A stretch of 64,000 bases of DNA. Source: Aspidapion aeneum. Taxonomy: Eukaryota; Arthropoda; Insecta; Coleoptera; Brentidae. The stretch spans positions 15,260,087 through 15,324,086 of the forward strand of contig OY755038.1 of the NCBI GenBank assembly GCA_963576565.1, in the 5' to 3' direction. The notes beneath the pieces are model-generated. The model did not search any database and had not been told where the DNA came from. It saw only the letters and a program-made list of their open reading frames with translations. Both the position numbers and the translations under genes were made by a program. How positions within the stretch are numbered: the first letter of the stretch is position 1; every line of letters begins with the position of its first letter. This document shows, one piece after another, positions 50,816 to 63,400 of this stretch.

Positions 50816-51289
50816 TGGTATTAATAACATTTTTGATAATGTCCGGTTATTAGTAATTCCGTTATGAATTACGTAACGCACAAGGGAGGGAAAGGGGATT
50901 TAGCGTTGCCTTGCATGCAATGTTTTTTAATTTGTTTTTTTTTGAAAATCCTAAATTTTTGCGTTACGTTATTTAAGAATGTTCCTTTTATGCTAAACTA
51001 TGGGGACCCACATAAATCTTTATGCCTCCACAAATCATTGTATTTCCGTAACAATTTATGCTGTATACAATGCGCGTTATTATGCAAAATGCAAATTTTA
51101 AACGAAATATGTAATATAGAGAAACCACAAAGCCACCCGTTCAAAATGTATGTGCATGTATCGTGTTAACCACTGACGTACACGAGGGGGATAAACATCC
51201 CCATTGACTATCAAAGTATAATGATTTAAACGTCAGAAAATAGTCAAGAGACAGATTATACTCACAAGTTTAGGGTAACTTAAAGATTT

Positions 51290-53215
51290 CTAGATCTATG
51301 AAAAACAAATGATAAAAGTCCAACAGAAAGAAGAAAAAAAAACAAAGTTAAACAAATCCCATCAGCATCAGAGGGCAAATACCTAGAGGTCAATCTAGAT
51401 AAAACTCTTACCTGGAATGCCCATATGGAAAAAGTAACCTTCATAGCCTAACTGTCGTTATCGACGTGCAAAAGAATTTGCGGAAAAACCTGGGGCACTA
51501 GCCCCAAACAAATGTATTGGCTGTATATAACAGTCATCAGACCAATGATTGCATATGGCGCAATAGTCTGGTTCGAGAAGGGACATCAAAGAACCTTAAG
51601 GGCCAAACTAACCAGCTTACAACAACAAGCCAGTCTTGCCATATGTGGTGCAATGAGCTCTAGCCCATCGACTGCGCTTGAATGCTTACTAAACTTACCT
51701 CCGCTTCACATTTTCTTAGAGGCGGAGGCACGAAGAGCAACATAGAGAATAAGGCCAACCATCAGGATGACAGGGCAAACAAAGTGATATCAACAGTCCT
51801 AATAAGGAACAAGAGTTGGATGCAACTCTAGGAATGATATACGACGTCATGCCCAACACGGTGTACAGCAGAAAGCTATTCAACATTATGCTCCCGGAGA
51901 GGGAGGACTGGTTAAAAAACAGGACCAATTTTTCAAATAAGGATAGCATCTTGTATACCGATAAGTCCAAAATGCCATTGGGCGTTCGATCTGGAGTTGC
52001 TAGTATTCAAGAAAAAGTCGAGATTCAACATTATCTCGGTCAATTGGCTACTATATTTCAGGCCGAACTCGTAGCCATTGAATTGTGTGCCCGGTGGATT
52101 ACTGACCACGAATGGACCAACAGGACAATAAAAATCTTCTCCGACAGTTAAGCAGCCTTAAAAGCGCTTGATCTCTATACGGTCTCATCGAGAACCGTGA
52201 AGAGCTGTAAGGATTCACTGAATGCGCTTGATAGCGCTAACAATAGATAGTTTAAGTTGTGCGTTAGGAGCTTACGTATTTACGTTAGCTTACGGCAGTC
52301 TGCGGGCACCTTAACGTTAACAAAGAATAGAATTGGTTAATTGACCAATTGAAAAATGAAGCCTAGACGATAATTTCCGCTTCCAGTACAAACGATTCTT
52401 TGCAAGTATATTCCTACTGTAGTTGAAAAGACAAAAAACAAAATTGTAACATCAAAAAAACACAGTGCCGAATTCCATATTCTCTGCTATGTTAACGTAA
52501 AAACTTTCAGCTTAAACTCAAATTTGGAACAAAACGTAGAGCGCTTAACGTGCAGTTTTACGTTTTACGTAGCATAACTTAAACTATCTAATGTGTCATT
52601 AGTATGGATACCAGGGCATTCTGGACTCGAGGGAAATGAGGCCGTAGACCTAGCAGCGAGGGAAGCGGCATCTGCTAAATTTTTCGGCCCTGAGCCAGCC
52701 CTCGGGATATCATACAATGCTGCTAAATCAACCATATATAATTGAATGGAGAATAGCTTCCAAAAATACTGTATTAATATACCAGAACTGGCTCACTCTA
52801 AAGAGTTCATTAAAGGACCTTGTAGAAACAGAACCAGGAACATTACTGGATATACCACACAGGAGATACGTATAGTGACTGGTCTTTTTACGAGTCACTG
52901 TCGACTGAGAGACCCATGCACAGAACGGGACTAACAGAAGAGACCGAACGTAGACTCTGTATGGAGGAGGATGGAACAGTCAGACATGTATTGTGCGAAT
53001 GTCCGGCTATTGCACGTTTACGTCAGAACACTTTCGGTAAACCTTAGATCGACTCAGAAGATCTGAACAGTGTCTCACCCAAACTGATAGCCGGCCTTTT
53101 TGGAGGATTAGACATATAGTGGTGAGAAACCACTCAAAAGTGAGCCACAATAGATCCACTGGTGGTCGCAGTGGAAGGGCTGCAAGGCCCTCTCACTTAT
53201 GAATCATCATCATCA
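51290..53215 (+). mobile_element. LINE with RNase H domain, 5'-truncated
   Basis: In order, with stops and shifts: KYLEVNLDKTLTWNAHMEK (RT thumb); VIRPMIAYGAIVWF; LQQQASLAICGAMSSSPSTA; an RNase H domain from ILYTDKSKM (usually YTDGS, the first catalytic Asp) through ATIFQAELVAIELC (catalytic Glu) and IKIFSDS (catalytic Asp), then, after a MITE insertion, WIPGHSGLEGNEAVDLAARE (final His and Asp). A C-terminal Cys/His motif (RLC...HVLCECPA) lies near 52960-53010. The end has a (TCA)n tail at about 53201-53215. I-like clades with RNase H fit. The copy is dead. Confidence 0.85.
52245..52589. mobile_element. AGATA-TTTAAGTT MITE, copy 2 (3 bp duplication AAT)
   Basis: The 345 bp element is inserted in the RNase H part of a LINE. 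Removing it together with one AAT restores an uninterrupted frame (SAN-N-VSLVWIPGHSG), which fixes the 3 bp duplication independently. It lacks the segment after gtgc found in copy 1 (deletion near its left end). Confidence 0.85.
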
Positions 53216-53568
53216 ACCCCTTTATTTTTCAAAAGTTGTACAAAATTGTCTCAAGAAATCTATTCTGGTCTAATTCATAATTCATCCGTATCTGCCAATA
53301 AACCATCTCTTGTTTGCACTGGTCCTAAGATCTTACGAAGGATATTTCTATTAAATATTTATGTTAACTATTGACGTTATAAATTGGGGGATCAGAAATT
53401 TAAATTGCATGAAAAATGAGAAAAAAAAACTTACCGAAACAATTTTATTTTAGTATTTTTCAAACAAGCAGTTACTTGGTGTAGTGTTTAGTTTATTTGT
53501 TTATAGATAAAGTCCATTTCTTTTTTATGGCCCCGTGGAGCAACCTCAAAAATCCCACAGAATTTTAA

Positions 53569-53990
53569 TCAGTCTATTAACGTACTAAGTATTTGTCTAA
53601 GTTTTGTCACATTTTCATTATGTTCGGTAACATTTTGCCTATAGGCACTATTCAATTGGCACCTAATATCAATCTTGCCTAGCATAGAAAATTCTATGTG
53701 GTTATTTAAATGAATACAACTTACTTTGTGTCTTTTTAAGTGTTCACTAAAGTGCTTGATGTCACACATTCCCTTTGCCACCCACGTAGGATCACTTCGT
53801 GAATTGTTAGTAACAAGACAAATAATGCAAAAAAAAGTATTTCTTTTTTCACAACCGCACAACCAATTTTGAGCATCGTATAATTTTTTATTAATTTTTC
53901 TATTATAAGTTTTTATGGAACACCCCTCGGCATCACTTAAACTAAAATTTTTGTTAATTTTTAGATCCGGTCTATGTGACTCTAAACGTA
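53569..53990 (-). pseudogene. hAT-family transposase N-terminus with TTF-type zinc finger
   Basis: The minus-strand frame gives SHRPDLKINKNFSLSDAEGC, then NWLCGCEKRNTFFCIICLV, WVAKGMCDIKHFSEHLKRHK, NNHIEFSMLGKIDI and QLNSAYRQNVTEHNENVTKL before a stop at 53567-53569. The Cys pairs, the G-x-x-D-x-K-H-x-x-x-H-x-x-x-x-H pattern and the following region match the TTF-type zinc finger domain of hAT (ZMYM1-like) transposases. The catalytic and dimerisation domains are absent, so it is a truncated remnant. Confidence 0.75.
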
Positions 53991-54423
53991 TTTAAATTCG
54001 CACAGTTAATTATGTAATCGACGGTATTTATTTCCATTTTATAACCAAACGATAACGAAAAAAACAATGCACGTGACCGTCAAGACTTTTTACTACTGAC
54101 AAACCCCAAATTAAAACAAATTCATACGTCTTCACTAAGGATAGAACCGGCAACACTAGAAAGGGCAACGAACGTTTAGGCAAAATAAACATTCTTTTCA
54201 TTGCCGCGCGAGAACAGCCCACCCATAGACCGCTGAGAAACGGGTGAAATTGAATCCTTGTCCCGCGCGGCGCTGCCGGCTTGTAATTATTAACCACAGA
54301 TAATAAAAAGAACTACACAATCATGTCGCAAGGGAAGATTTAACTTTTTTTAAATAAAGCAATTAAAAATACTGTTTGTTGTCTAGTTTTGGGAGGGCAC
54401 TGCCCCGTTGCCATTCCTGCTGC

Positions 54424-54740
54424 CTGCTAACTTTATCCTTTATAAATGCGACGTTAAATGACAGATGTCACGTGATTTTTAAAAGCCCAATTTTGACATT
54501 TTGCAGACACAATTTTGTATCCTTTATCCTTTATTTTTCTGTCAAAAGCCTGTTTTGTGTTCTGTAGGCAAAATTAATAAAAAAGTTTTGAAAACAACTA
54601 GGGAAAAACTGAAAGAGCAATACCAGTGAAAAACTGCCAGGAAAATATAGGATTAGGTCTGTGTTTACTTGTGTGCGCTAATTTTTTTTACGCACTTCGC
54701 AGAATATTGATGATTTTTGGTTAGTTGATGAACACTGTTG
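54424..54740 (+). repeat. Dispersed repeat shared with 25627-25900
   Basis: Second copy of the 25627 unit, with ~15 bp extra near gacattttgcagacac. Confidence 0.8.
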
Positions 54741-55440
54741 CCAAACAACACATACCTACCAGTTTATATAAAAGGTAATTTTCAATAAGGTTATATGCGC
54801 GGCAACACTGTCTTTAAATAAAGGAAAAAGTAACCTGCGTATTCGAACACAAGTAAGGTCAAATACTATCGTTTCGTAAAGGATAGGGTTCAAACCAGGT
54901 AACTCCGTATGCCTCAAATATAAGATAAGAGAAAAATATATTTTTTATGTAACCCACAACCTGTGGCTAAAGTTTGTCGGATAAGTTGTGAAACACCATA
55001 TATAAAAATATAGCATTGACTTTTCTTCCCGCCCCCTCCCCAATGCCAATATATGTGTACGCCCCCAGTGATGCCAGGTCTCATGCTTTTGCATGAGATC
55101 TCATGTTTTTCAAACAGATCTCATGCTATCATTATTTTATCGCAAAATCTCATGCTTTTCAGCTTACAGAGACAAAAATAAATTATAGTTGAAAATTAAT
55201 TATACAGGTAACTATGAACTACAAATAACAAAGTAATAATAAGAGAATTCGGCTTACGTCCCGGCATTTGGCATCGTTGTTTCGTGTTTCATAATCGCAA
55301 ATTGCAACCTCGCGCCTGGTTGAAAGTATGACGTACAAATGAGCGGTTCATTTCGATAATCGAATAATCTGTTATGTGCTACACGTTTACGACATGAATT
55401 TGGCCAATTAAAAAATACTCTGCCAATATATGGCCCCCTA

Positions 55441-56161
55441 AGCTCACACTAGGTACTACAGTTATAGTTTACGTGTGAGCTAATATAACTAAAAACTAAA
55501 ATATATTTTATTCAACTCCAGACTAAATTACCTTTTGTTTGATACCACACAAGCCATGTTTTGACTTAAACTCAAATTTTTGAAATCCACCCCCACCCTT
55601 AAAAAAACAAAAACTAAAATGTATTTTGTTGAACTCCGGACTTAATTACCTTTCGTTTGATATCACACACGCCATATTTTCACTTAAACTCTAATTTTTG
55701 AAATATACCCCCACCCTTTTTTTTTAAATAAATTAAAATGTATTTTGTTTAACTCCAGACTCAATTACCTTTCGTTTGATATCACACACGCCATATTTTC
55801 ACATAAACTCTAATTTTTGAAATCTATCCCCACCCTTTTATTTGGTTTGTGTTTGGTGGATTTTGTTCATTTTTAAATGGGACCATCTCGACCCAAGACC
55901 CAGCCCAGGTACCAAATTTCATTAAAATCGGCCAAGCGGTTTTTGAGTTATGCGCGTTGGTCGTTACAGACAGACATACAGACACACAGACAGACATACA
56001 GACAGACAGACAGACAGACAGACGGCGCAACAAAAAAGTTTCAAAATCATCCGAAACGCAAAGATATATAAAAATTTTTGAAATCGGAGCAACTTTTTTT
56101 TTCTCCAAAAAATTAGGATCACCATAGCTCACACTACTATAGTATAGTATATGTGTGAGCT
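55441..56161 (-). mobile_element. (TCTG)n composite element, copy D
   Basis: Same structure as 21548-22335 but with a short CAGA tract (about 55 bp near 55968-56023). It is inserted inside the hAT-like element at 55066-56636. Confidence 0.8.
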
Positions 56162-56235
56162 AAAAACATGCGTACTGAAACATAGAATATATAGCTAAAT
56201 ATATACGTATATTATGTATTATGTGCCTACGATAA

Positions 56236-56515
56236 TAGGGACTTATTGCAATAAAGCCAGGCAGTAATTGTGCCGGGCACTATTCTGACAGTTTCGTATT
56301 ATAAGAACAGCTGTCTTCTTTCAAAATTAGGCCTTTGCGTATTGTAAGAGCCGGAATTAATAGTGCCGCCACTATTAACCGAAAATAAACGACAGGATTT
56401 CAAAATTCGACTTTGATATGTTAATTTTGAAAGATCAACTGTCAGTTTTCAATAAGAAACTGTAAGAATAGTGCCCGGCAGAATTACTGCCTGGCTTTAT
56501 TGCAATAAGTCCCTA
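56236..56515. mobile_element. Palindromic MITE, AAAGCCAGGC type, copy 2
   Basis: Ends gggacttattgcaataaagc and its perfect reverse, with TA(A) at the borders. The interior is itself partly palindromic (acagctgtc, agtgccgccact). It is nested in the hAT-like element 55066-56636. Confidence 0.85.
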
Positions 56516-56929
56516 ATGAATGAACAGCATGCCAGAGCCAACAGCGACAATTCCGCCATCTCATGCTTTTTTTTTGAAATCTCAGCTTTCTCGAAATATT
56601 ACTTATGCAATATTTCTGTGGGACCTGGCAATACTGTACGCCACTGATTTTAACAAAGGCGTCAAACAGACGCTCAACGTGAAATAAAATATGAAACGCG
56701 AATTTTTGTTTTTCTTTTTATACCCTTGACATTTTTCATTGAGTCCGCTCTCAATTGAAAGACACACAATGCTTTAGAGAGCGCTACAGCAGATAAGGTT
56801 TCTTTGGGTGGTTAAATCATAACATATTTACACTATTTCAGAAAGAAAGGAGTTTTTCGAAACCAATCAAAAAGTATTTGTCCTATGGTGAATGGCTAAT
56901 AATGAGTGTGTGTAGAAATTTACTAAAGA

Positions 56930-57372
56930 GGTTTAAGGTTTAAGTTTAAGGTTTAACTTTAACTTTTAGTTTATCTTTGGTGAAATGTTTTAACTGAATA
57001 TCTTTTAAACTTAATAAAAGTTAATGAAATTTTGGACTAATTATAACTACATAGGTTATATCGGAATGGAAAAAACCGGTTTAAATAAGAATCTGTAGGG
57101 ATTTCGTAAAAAAATGGAAAAAACGGAAAAGAAATGATTTAAACTATAGCTTTAAGTTTGTAGGAAACGAGGTTTGAGTGAAAATACAACGATATTTAAC
57201 TGAATTACTAACATTTTTAAATTTTTGAAACTTGACATTGTCGGAAAATGTGTTCATGTTTCCTAATTTTTATAATATAACTTGCACAAAACGTAACGAA
57301 AATGAAAAATAAATTTGAAAATTTATTAAAATGACGTAAAAGTTACTTGACTGACACTAACACTTGACAAAG
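56930..57372 (+). repeat. Dispersed repeat shared with 7128-7560
   Basis: Second copy of the unit at 7128-7560, a few percent diverged. Confidence 0.8.
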
Positions 57373-57500
57373 TCGACATGGTTCACATACGTCTTAAATA
57401 TATCTGTATTGCTAGTATTAAAACCATTAATGGAAAATGACTGCTGCAAGCGTTTCGCCATATTGGATTTAATTGAACCCAAAATGGATTAAAAAAGCCA

Positions 57501-58195
57501 GTTACGTATATAAGGGGGGAACCGCCTTCTCCCCGAAGCTAATATTTTTTTAGATATTTTTTACATATTTCCCCTCCCTCAAAACGGTCTCGGCCCCCAA
57601 AACCTTTTTCCAAATACGCCTCTGAAAAAATCAATACAAAAACAAACTAATCCGTGACCTACGATAGCTCTTCTGCCTTTCAGGCCAGATCAACGCTGAT
57701 TGCGTTTTTACCCGCCATCAGACACGTAAGCGTCAGTCAGCGGAATTTTTAAGCCAAATAATACTAACAAACGTGAAATTTAGTACCCGTGGACTTTAGT
57801 TTAAGATTAGTCGCGATGCATAGCAGTCCTGTATTTTGCATTTTTTACGAATAAGTAGGTACCTCGAAAATTGACAATTTTAATGAAAAAATAAAGGTAT
57901 CCGGTATAGGTAATTTTTTTGCACAGAATTCTTCTTTTTTAAACGAGAATGACGCCCCATTGAACTTTATCAATTTATTAGCAATAGCCGGGAGTTAGCT
58001 TCGACAAAAGTATTCTTTTGTGTTTCATTACCCGAGCTGCCAATGTGCACTAAAAGCTTTGCTCATCAAAAACTAAAAGTTCAGCCGAACGGTGATTTAC
58101 CGCTTTTAAAATCGTATCTTACTCTTTTGTAAAAATATATCAATTTGTTAAACTTTAAAAGAAAACTAGTTTTAACTTTATCGAACAGTAAATTT
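57501..58195. other. Mixed intronic DNA, element-end fragment, no gene
   Basis: 57501-57625 is a piece of the same GGGGCC-rich element family as 14544-14700 and 58601-58770 (ccccgaagctaatattttttt). The rest shows no gene. Confidence 0.55.
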
Positions 58196-58197
58196 AC

Positions 58198-58267
58198 CGA
58201 AAAAACAACAAAGATTGCGGGCATATCAATTTTTGAGGAATTGCCCGCAATCTTTGTTGTTTTTTCG
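58198..58267. other. Perfect 26 bp stem with 18 nt loop
   Basis: 58198-58223 (cgaaaaaacaacaaagattg...) is the exact reverse complement of 58242-58267. The single-stranded form would be a 70 nt hairpin. No protein and no recognised element ends. It could be a hairpin RNA, the relic of a tiny palindromic insertion, or simply a fold. Confidence 0.7.
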
Positions 58268-58600
58268 TTAAGTATGTCCTTACAATATTCCTTTTAGTAA
58301 ATTTATCTTTAAACTTGGGCATGTTTACAGGACTACAACTTTTTTACTCAACTGGGATATGTACCTATGTATGTTTGTGTCGCGCTAGAGACTAAACGGC
58401 TGAACCCATTTTGAGAAAAAAAGCGTCGTTAAATTGCTACTGCTCCCGAAGGTGCTATAGGCTATATTTGTTTAAACAGAAATCAACATGGCGGTCGTCA
58501 GACAACGTTTTGTCACGCCATGATGTAGGCTTTAAGGCATACAAAGTACCTACATCTCAGGCGATTTTAAAGAAATTCCTTTGATCACCCATTGCAAATG

Positions 58601-58770
58601 CATGGGCGCACCCAGGGGGGGCCTGGGTCCCGGGTCCCCCCAAGCCCAAGGTTTTTTAGATTATTTCCATATACTTCATGAATAAAAAGATTAAAGAGTA
58701 TAAAATTCGCCACCATAAGGCTTCGGCCCCCCCCCCACACCCTCCAAGACATATTCCTGGGTGCGCCACT
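58601..58770. mobile_element. 170 bp MITE, GGGCGCACCCAGG type
   Basis: Ends catgggcgcacccagg and, in reverse, agtggcgcacccaggaat. GCAAATG lies on both sides (58594-58600, 58771-58777). Related ends occur near 14544 and 21425. The interior carries runs of G and C. Confidence 0.75.
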
Positions 58771-58779
58771 GCAAATGTC

Positions 58780-59360
58780 CTCTAATTTGCTGTAATTACT
58801 TTGTAGTCCTCCCTGCTTCCACACATCTCTCCTTCTGTCATTCCCCCCCCCCCCACCCTCGTCAAAAACCATATTTGCATAATTTTATCAAATATAGGGC
58901 GATTTCAAAAATTCTTTCTGCACATGCTTTAAGATTTCTTTTCCAACACTATTTTACTAGTTCTCCCTTTTTTTTTTCTTCCTCTCCCTCACTCCTCCCC
59001 GCTCTTCTTATTAGTAATAGTTGTAGCTATAACTTTTACTAATATGGAGCGGTTTCAAAAACTTTCTCGGCACACGGTTTAAGATTTTTTTCAACACCAT
59101 TTTACTAGTTTCTTCTCCCCCTCCCTCTCCTCTTCCCTCTCCCCTTCCCTACCTTCACTCAATGTTTGTAGAAACGAACCTGTCTACCCTTTAGGCATAA
59201 CTCATTGGTTGACACAAAAAAAACAATAAAAGAACAAAAAAAAACAAAAAGAGAAATGAAAAAAAACAAAAGAAAGACAAAAAATCAAAAAAAAAAATAG
59301 AAGGTAACACGGCTTGCATCCGTAAAAAATTTCCACGTGCTTTCCGGGTAACGCTAAATA
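58780..59360. other. C/T-rich then A-rich low-complexity DNA
   Basis: 58800-59160 has many ccctcccc/ttcttcc tracts, in two loosely repeated blocks (ggcgatttcaaaaa / gcggtttcaaaaac, about 140 bp apart). 59214-59310 is an A-rich tract. Frames here are artefacts. Confidence 0.65.
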
Positions 59361-59387
59361 AATACTCTGCCAATCTATGGGCACCTA

Positions 59388-59929
59388 AGCTCACACTAAG
59401 TACTATAGTTATAGGGTACGTGTGAGCTAATATAACTAAAAACTGAAATATATTTTATTCAACTCCAGACTCAATTACCTTTCGTTTGATAACACACAAG
59501 CCATGTTTTGACTTAAACTCTAATTATTAAAATCTACTCCCACCCTTTTTTTAAAAACTAAAATGTATTTTGTTTAACTCCAGACTCATTTACCTTTTGT
59601 TTGATATCATACACGCCATATTTTCACTTAAACTCTAATTTTTGACATCTACCCCCACCCTTTTTTTTTAAATAACTTAAAATTCATTTTATTTAACTCC
59701 AGACTTAATTACCTTTCGTTTGATATCGCACACGCCATATTTTCACAAAAAATCTCATTTTTGAAATCTACCCCCACCCTTTTATGTGACTTGCGTTATG
59801 TGGATTTCGTTCATTTTTAAATGGGACCACCACGGCCCAAGACCCAGCCTAGGTACCAAATTTCATTTAAATCGGACAAGCGGTTTTTGAGTTATGCGGG
59901 TTGGTCGTTACAGACAGACAGACAGACAT

Positions 59930-59979
<50 letters not shown>

Positions 59980-60117
59980 GGCAAGACAAAAAAGTTTCAA
60001 AATCATCTGAAACGCAAAGATATATAAAAAAATTTGAAATCGGAGCAACTTTTTTTTTCTCGAAAAAATTAGGATCACCATAGCTCACACTACTATAGTA
60101 TAGTAGTAGTGTGAGCT
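59388..60117 (-). mobile_element. (TCTG)n composite element, copy E
   Basis: Same structure, with a CAGA tract at about 59911-59979. It shares with copies C and D the external phrase aatactctgccaat.tatgg just upstream, so the true element probably starts about 30 bp earlier (near 59360). Confidence 0.8.
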
Positions 60118-60479
60118 GAAATGCAATTAAACCTAAAAATTGGAAATAAAAAAAAAACACTTAACTGCTAAATCTACTTCTACCGACTAGTCGCAGTTGG
60201 GTTCACAATTACCCAATAACGGTACCATTTTGATGAAAATACAAAAGTGTATAATTTCGTAAGTGCGCTTTGGGCATCAAAACTAATAGGCAAGCAAGTC
60301 GTACATTATAGGTATTTATACTTATCAATTTTGTACCCAACTGTAACTAGTAGGTAAAAATTTTTATTAGATTATTAAAGATACGATATAATTTAAATTA
60401 TAGCAACTTCTAGCATCAGTATATCACAAAAAATTATTTCTTTTCCGTTTTCTGGAAACTAAAATAAAATATAACTAAT

Positions 60480-63400
60480 ATTTTTTCTCAAAAAGTTGTT
60501 TTGCAAAATACGACGTTTTGGCTTGATCGGTCACTTATAGCATGCTGAGCTCCATAAAATAAAAGTTGACAGAGTCGGAATTTTTTGTTAAGCTCAACTT
60601 TTATCTTTTCAAGTTAAAATGTATATTGAATTTATTTTCTTTTTAACACGTGTCAGAAGTTAAAAAAATGCAAATCGAAATAACATTTAATTTAGATAAT
60701 CCTCTATTTTAATAAACCATTATTATTCTAAAAATTTCTTTTTTTTTTAAATTTTTACGCGTTAAATCAATGTAGTATTTTTTGCAAACAGTAAAAAGCC
60801 GTTTAGTACAATACGACTTTTTGGGTGTGCTTGATCTTTCATTGCTTGGTGAGTATAATAAAATAATGGTGGAGAGAGTCGGAAATTCCCACTTTATCCT
60901 TTTTGAATGAAACCGGAAATTCATTTTATTTTCTCTTTGACACGTCTCCGGGCTTCGAAAACCGTAAATCGAAAAATATATAAATACGCAATTTAGATAA
61001 CCCTGTTTTTTAATAAATCATATTAGCTTTATGAGTTTTTTTGTATTTTAGAATATTCACGCTTTTTTCTTAAAAAGCCGTTTTGTAAAATACGACGACG
61101 TTTTATACTTGATTAGTCGCTTATTGCAAGCTGTTACGCACAACTTTATTCCTCTTTAGTGAAAATCAAAATTAAATTATTTTTTTTAATACGTGTCAGA
61201 AGTTAAAAAAACTCAAATTGATAAAAAAATGTGAACAGACACCAGTATTGTTTTAGGAGTTACTTATTTTTTAGCATTTTAGCTTTTTTATATTAATGTA
61301 GTATTGTTTGAAAACATTTTTCTTAAGCAGACGTTACATAAAATACGACGATTTGATCCGTCGCTTATTGCTTGCCGAGCTCTATAAAAATAAAGTCGAC
61401 AGAGTAGGAGACTTTTTTGTTATGTCCCACTTTATCTTCATCGAATGAAAATGGAAATTCAATTTATTTTCTTTTAAACACGTCCACCGGGCTTTGAAAA
61501 ATGTAAATCGAAAAACAAAATATGGATACGTAATTTAGATAACCATGTTTTTCAATAAACCATTTTTGTTTTAAAAGTTTTTATTTGCCGGGATATGTTA
61601 CATCAATTAAAGGTAAAAGCAGTGTATTTATAGACCTCGTACCAGGTTTACGAACAATGCAAATCGAAAGAAAAATGTTAACACTTAATTTAGTTATCCC
61701 TATATTCCAATAAATTATTTCAGTTTGAAGAGTTTATGATTTTTTTTTATTTTTCACGCTTTTTATTAATGCAATATTGTTTGCATATATTTTTCTTAAA
61801 AAGTAATTTTGTAAAATACGACGTTTTATGCTTGATCATTCCCTTATTGCATGCTGAGCTCTATAAAATATTATTCGACATAGTACAAAACTTTTTTCGT
61901 TAAGCGTAGCTTTATTCTTTTTAAGTGAAAAGAAAATCGTTTTAATTCGTGCCAGGATTTAGAATAAAATGAAAAATGTGGAAACTTAACTTAGATAACC
62001 CTGTGCTTCAAAAAAACACATTTTTGTTTTAGGAGTTTTTTATTTTTTTATATTTAGTTCCACTCTTTTATTTCAATGTAATATTTTTGGCAAAATATTT
62101 TTCTTATAAAGTCATTTTATCAAATACGACGTTTTAAGCTTGATCCGTCGCTTATTGCTATTTAAAATAATAGTCAACAGAGTCAGAAGTTCTTTTTTTG
62201 TTGGGAACAACTTTCGCTTTTTTTCGAGTGAAAATGAAAATTGAATTTATTTTTTTTAACATGTGTCAGGGATTACAAAAACGCAAAATGAAAGAAAAAT
62301 ATGGAAATTAAATTTACGATATATAACCATGTGTTTTAATAAACCATTTTTTTTGCGATTTTCTTATTTTTTAGCATTCTCACGCTTTTATTAATACAAT
62401 ATTTTTTGTATTTTTTTTTCTTAAGAAAGGCGTTTTGTGAAATACGACGTTGTGGACCTGATCGGTAGCTTATTGCTTGTTAAGCCCTATAATATGGTCA
62501 CTCGATTTAGTTAAATAAACCATTTTTGTTCCAATGTTTTTTTTTTGCATTTTCTTGCTTTTATGTCAATAAAATGTTTTTTTCTAATATTTTTACTAAA
62601 AAGCCATTTTATGAAATACGACGTTTTGGGCTTACTCGGTTGCTTAATTGAATGCTGAGCTATATAAAATAATTTTCGACAGAGTAGGAAACTTTTTTCG
62701 CTAAGTCCAACTTTATCATTTTTAAGTGGAAATCGAAATTATTTTTTTTTCGATTTAATACGTGCTACGGCTTAGAAATATGCAATTCATTTAGAGAACT
62801 CTGTATTTTAATAAACCATTTTTGTTTTAGGAGTTTCTTATTTTTTAGCATTTTCACGCTTTTATATTTTTATATTGTTTGAAAACATTTTTCTTAATAA
62901 GACGTTTTGTAAAATACGACGTTTTACGCTTGATCGGTAACTTATAGCATGCTGAGCTCTATAAAATAAATTCGACAGAGTCGGAATATTCTGTTAAGCT
63001 CAACTTTATTCTTTTCAAGTTAAAATGTATATTGAATTTATTTTCTTTTTAACACGTGCCTGAAGTTAAAAAAATGCAAATCGAAAGAAGATTTTGAACA
63101 TTTAATTTAGATAATATTAATAAACCATTATTATTTAAAAAAAATTTTTTTTTTGCATTTTTACACTTTAAATCAATGTAGTATTTTTTGCAAACATTTT
63201 ATTATAAAAAGCCGTTTTGTACAATATGACTTTTTGGGTCTGCTTGATCTCTTATTGCTTGCTGAGCTTTATAAAATAATCGTCGACAGGGTCGGAAATT
63301 TACACTTTATCCTTTTTGAATGAAATCGGAAATTCATTTTATTTTCTCTTTGAGACGTCCCCTGGCTTAAAAAAATGTAAATCGAAAAAAAAATATGTAC

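Larger units (their letters stand above)
55066..56636. mobile_element. Non-autonomous hAT-like element, with two nested insertions
   Basis: Ends cagtgatgccaggtctcatg and, in reverse, cagtattgccaggtcccaca are the CAGT-starting inverted repeats usual for hAT. The 8 bp flanks TACGCCCC (55058-55065) and TACGCCAC (56637-56644) differ by one base. A (TCTG)n element (55441-56161) and a MITE (56236-56515) inserted later. No transposase remains. Confidence 0.78.

Noticed and set aside
59191..59394. Phe/Leu-rich minus-strand frame near 59.3 kb
   Set aside because: It is the complement of an A-rich tract next to a repeat element.
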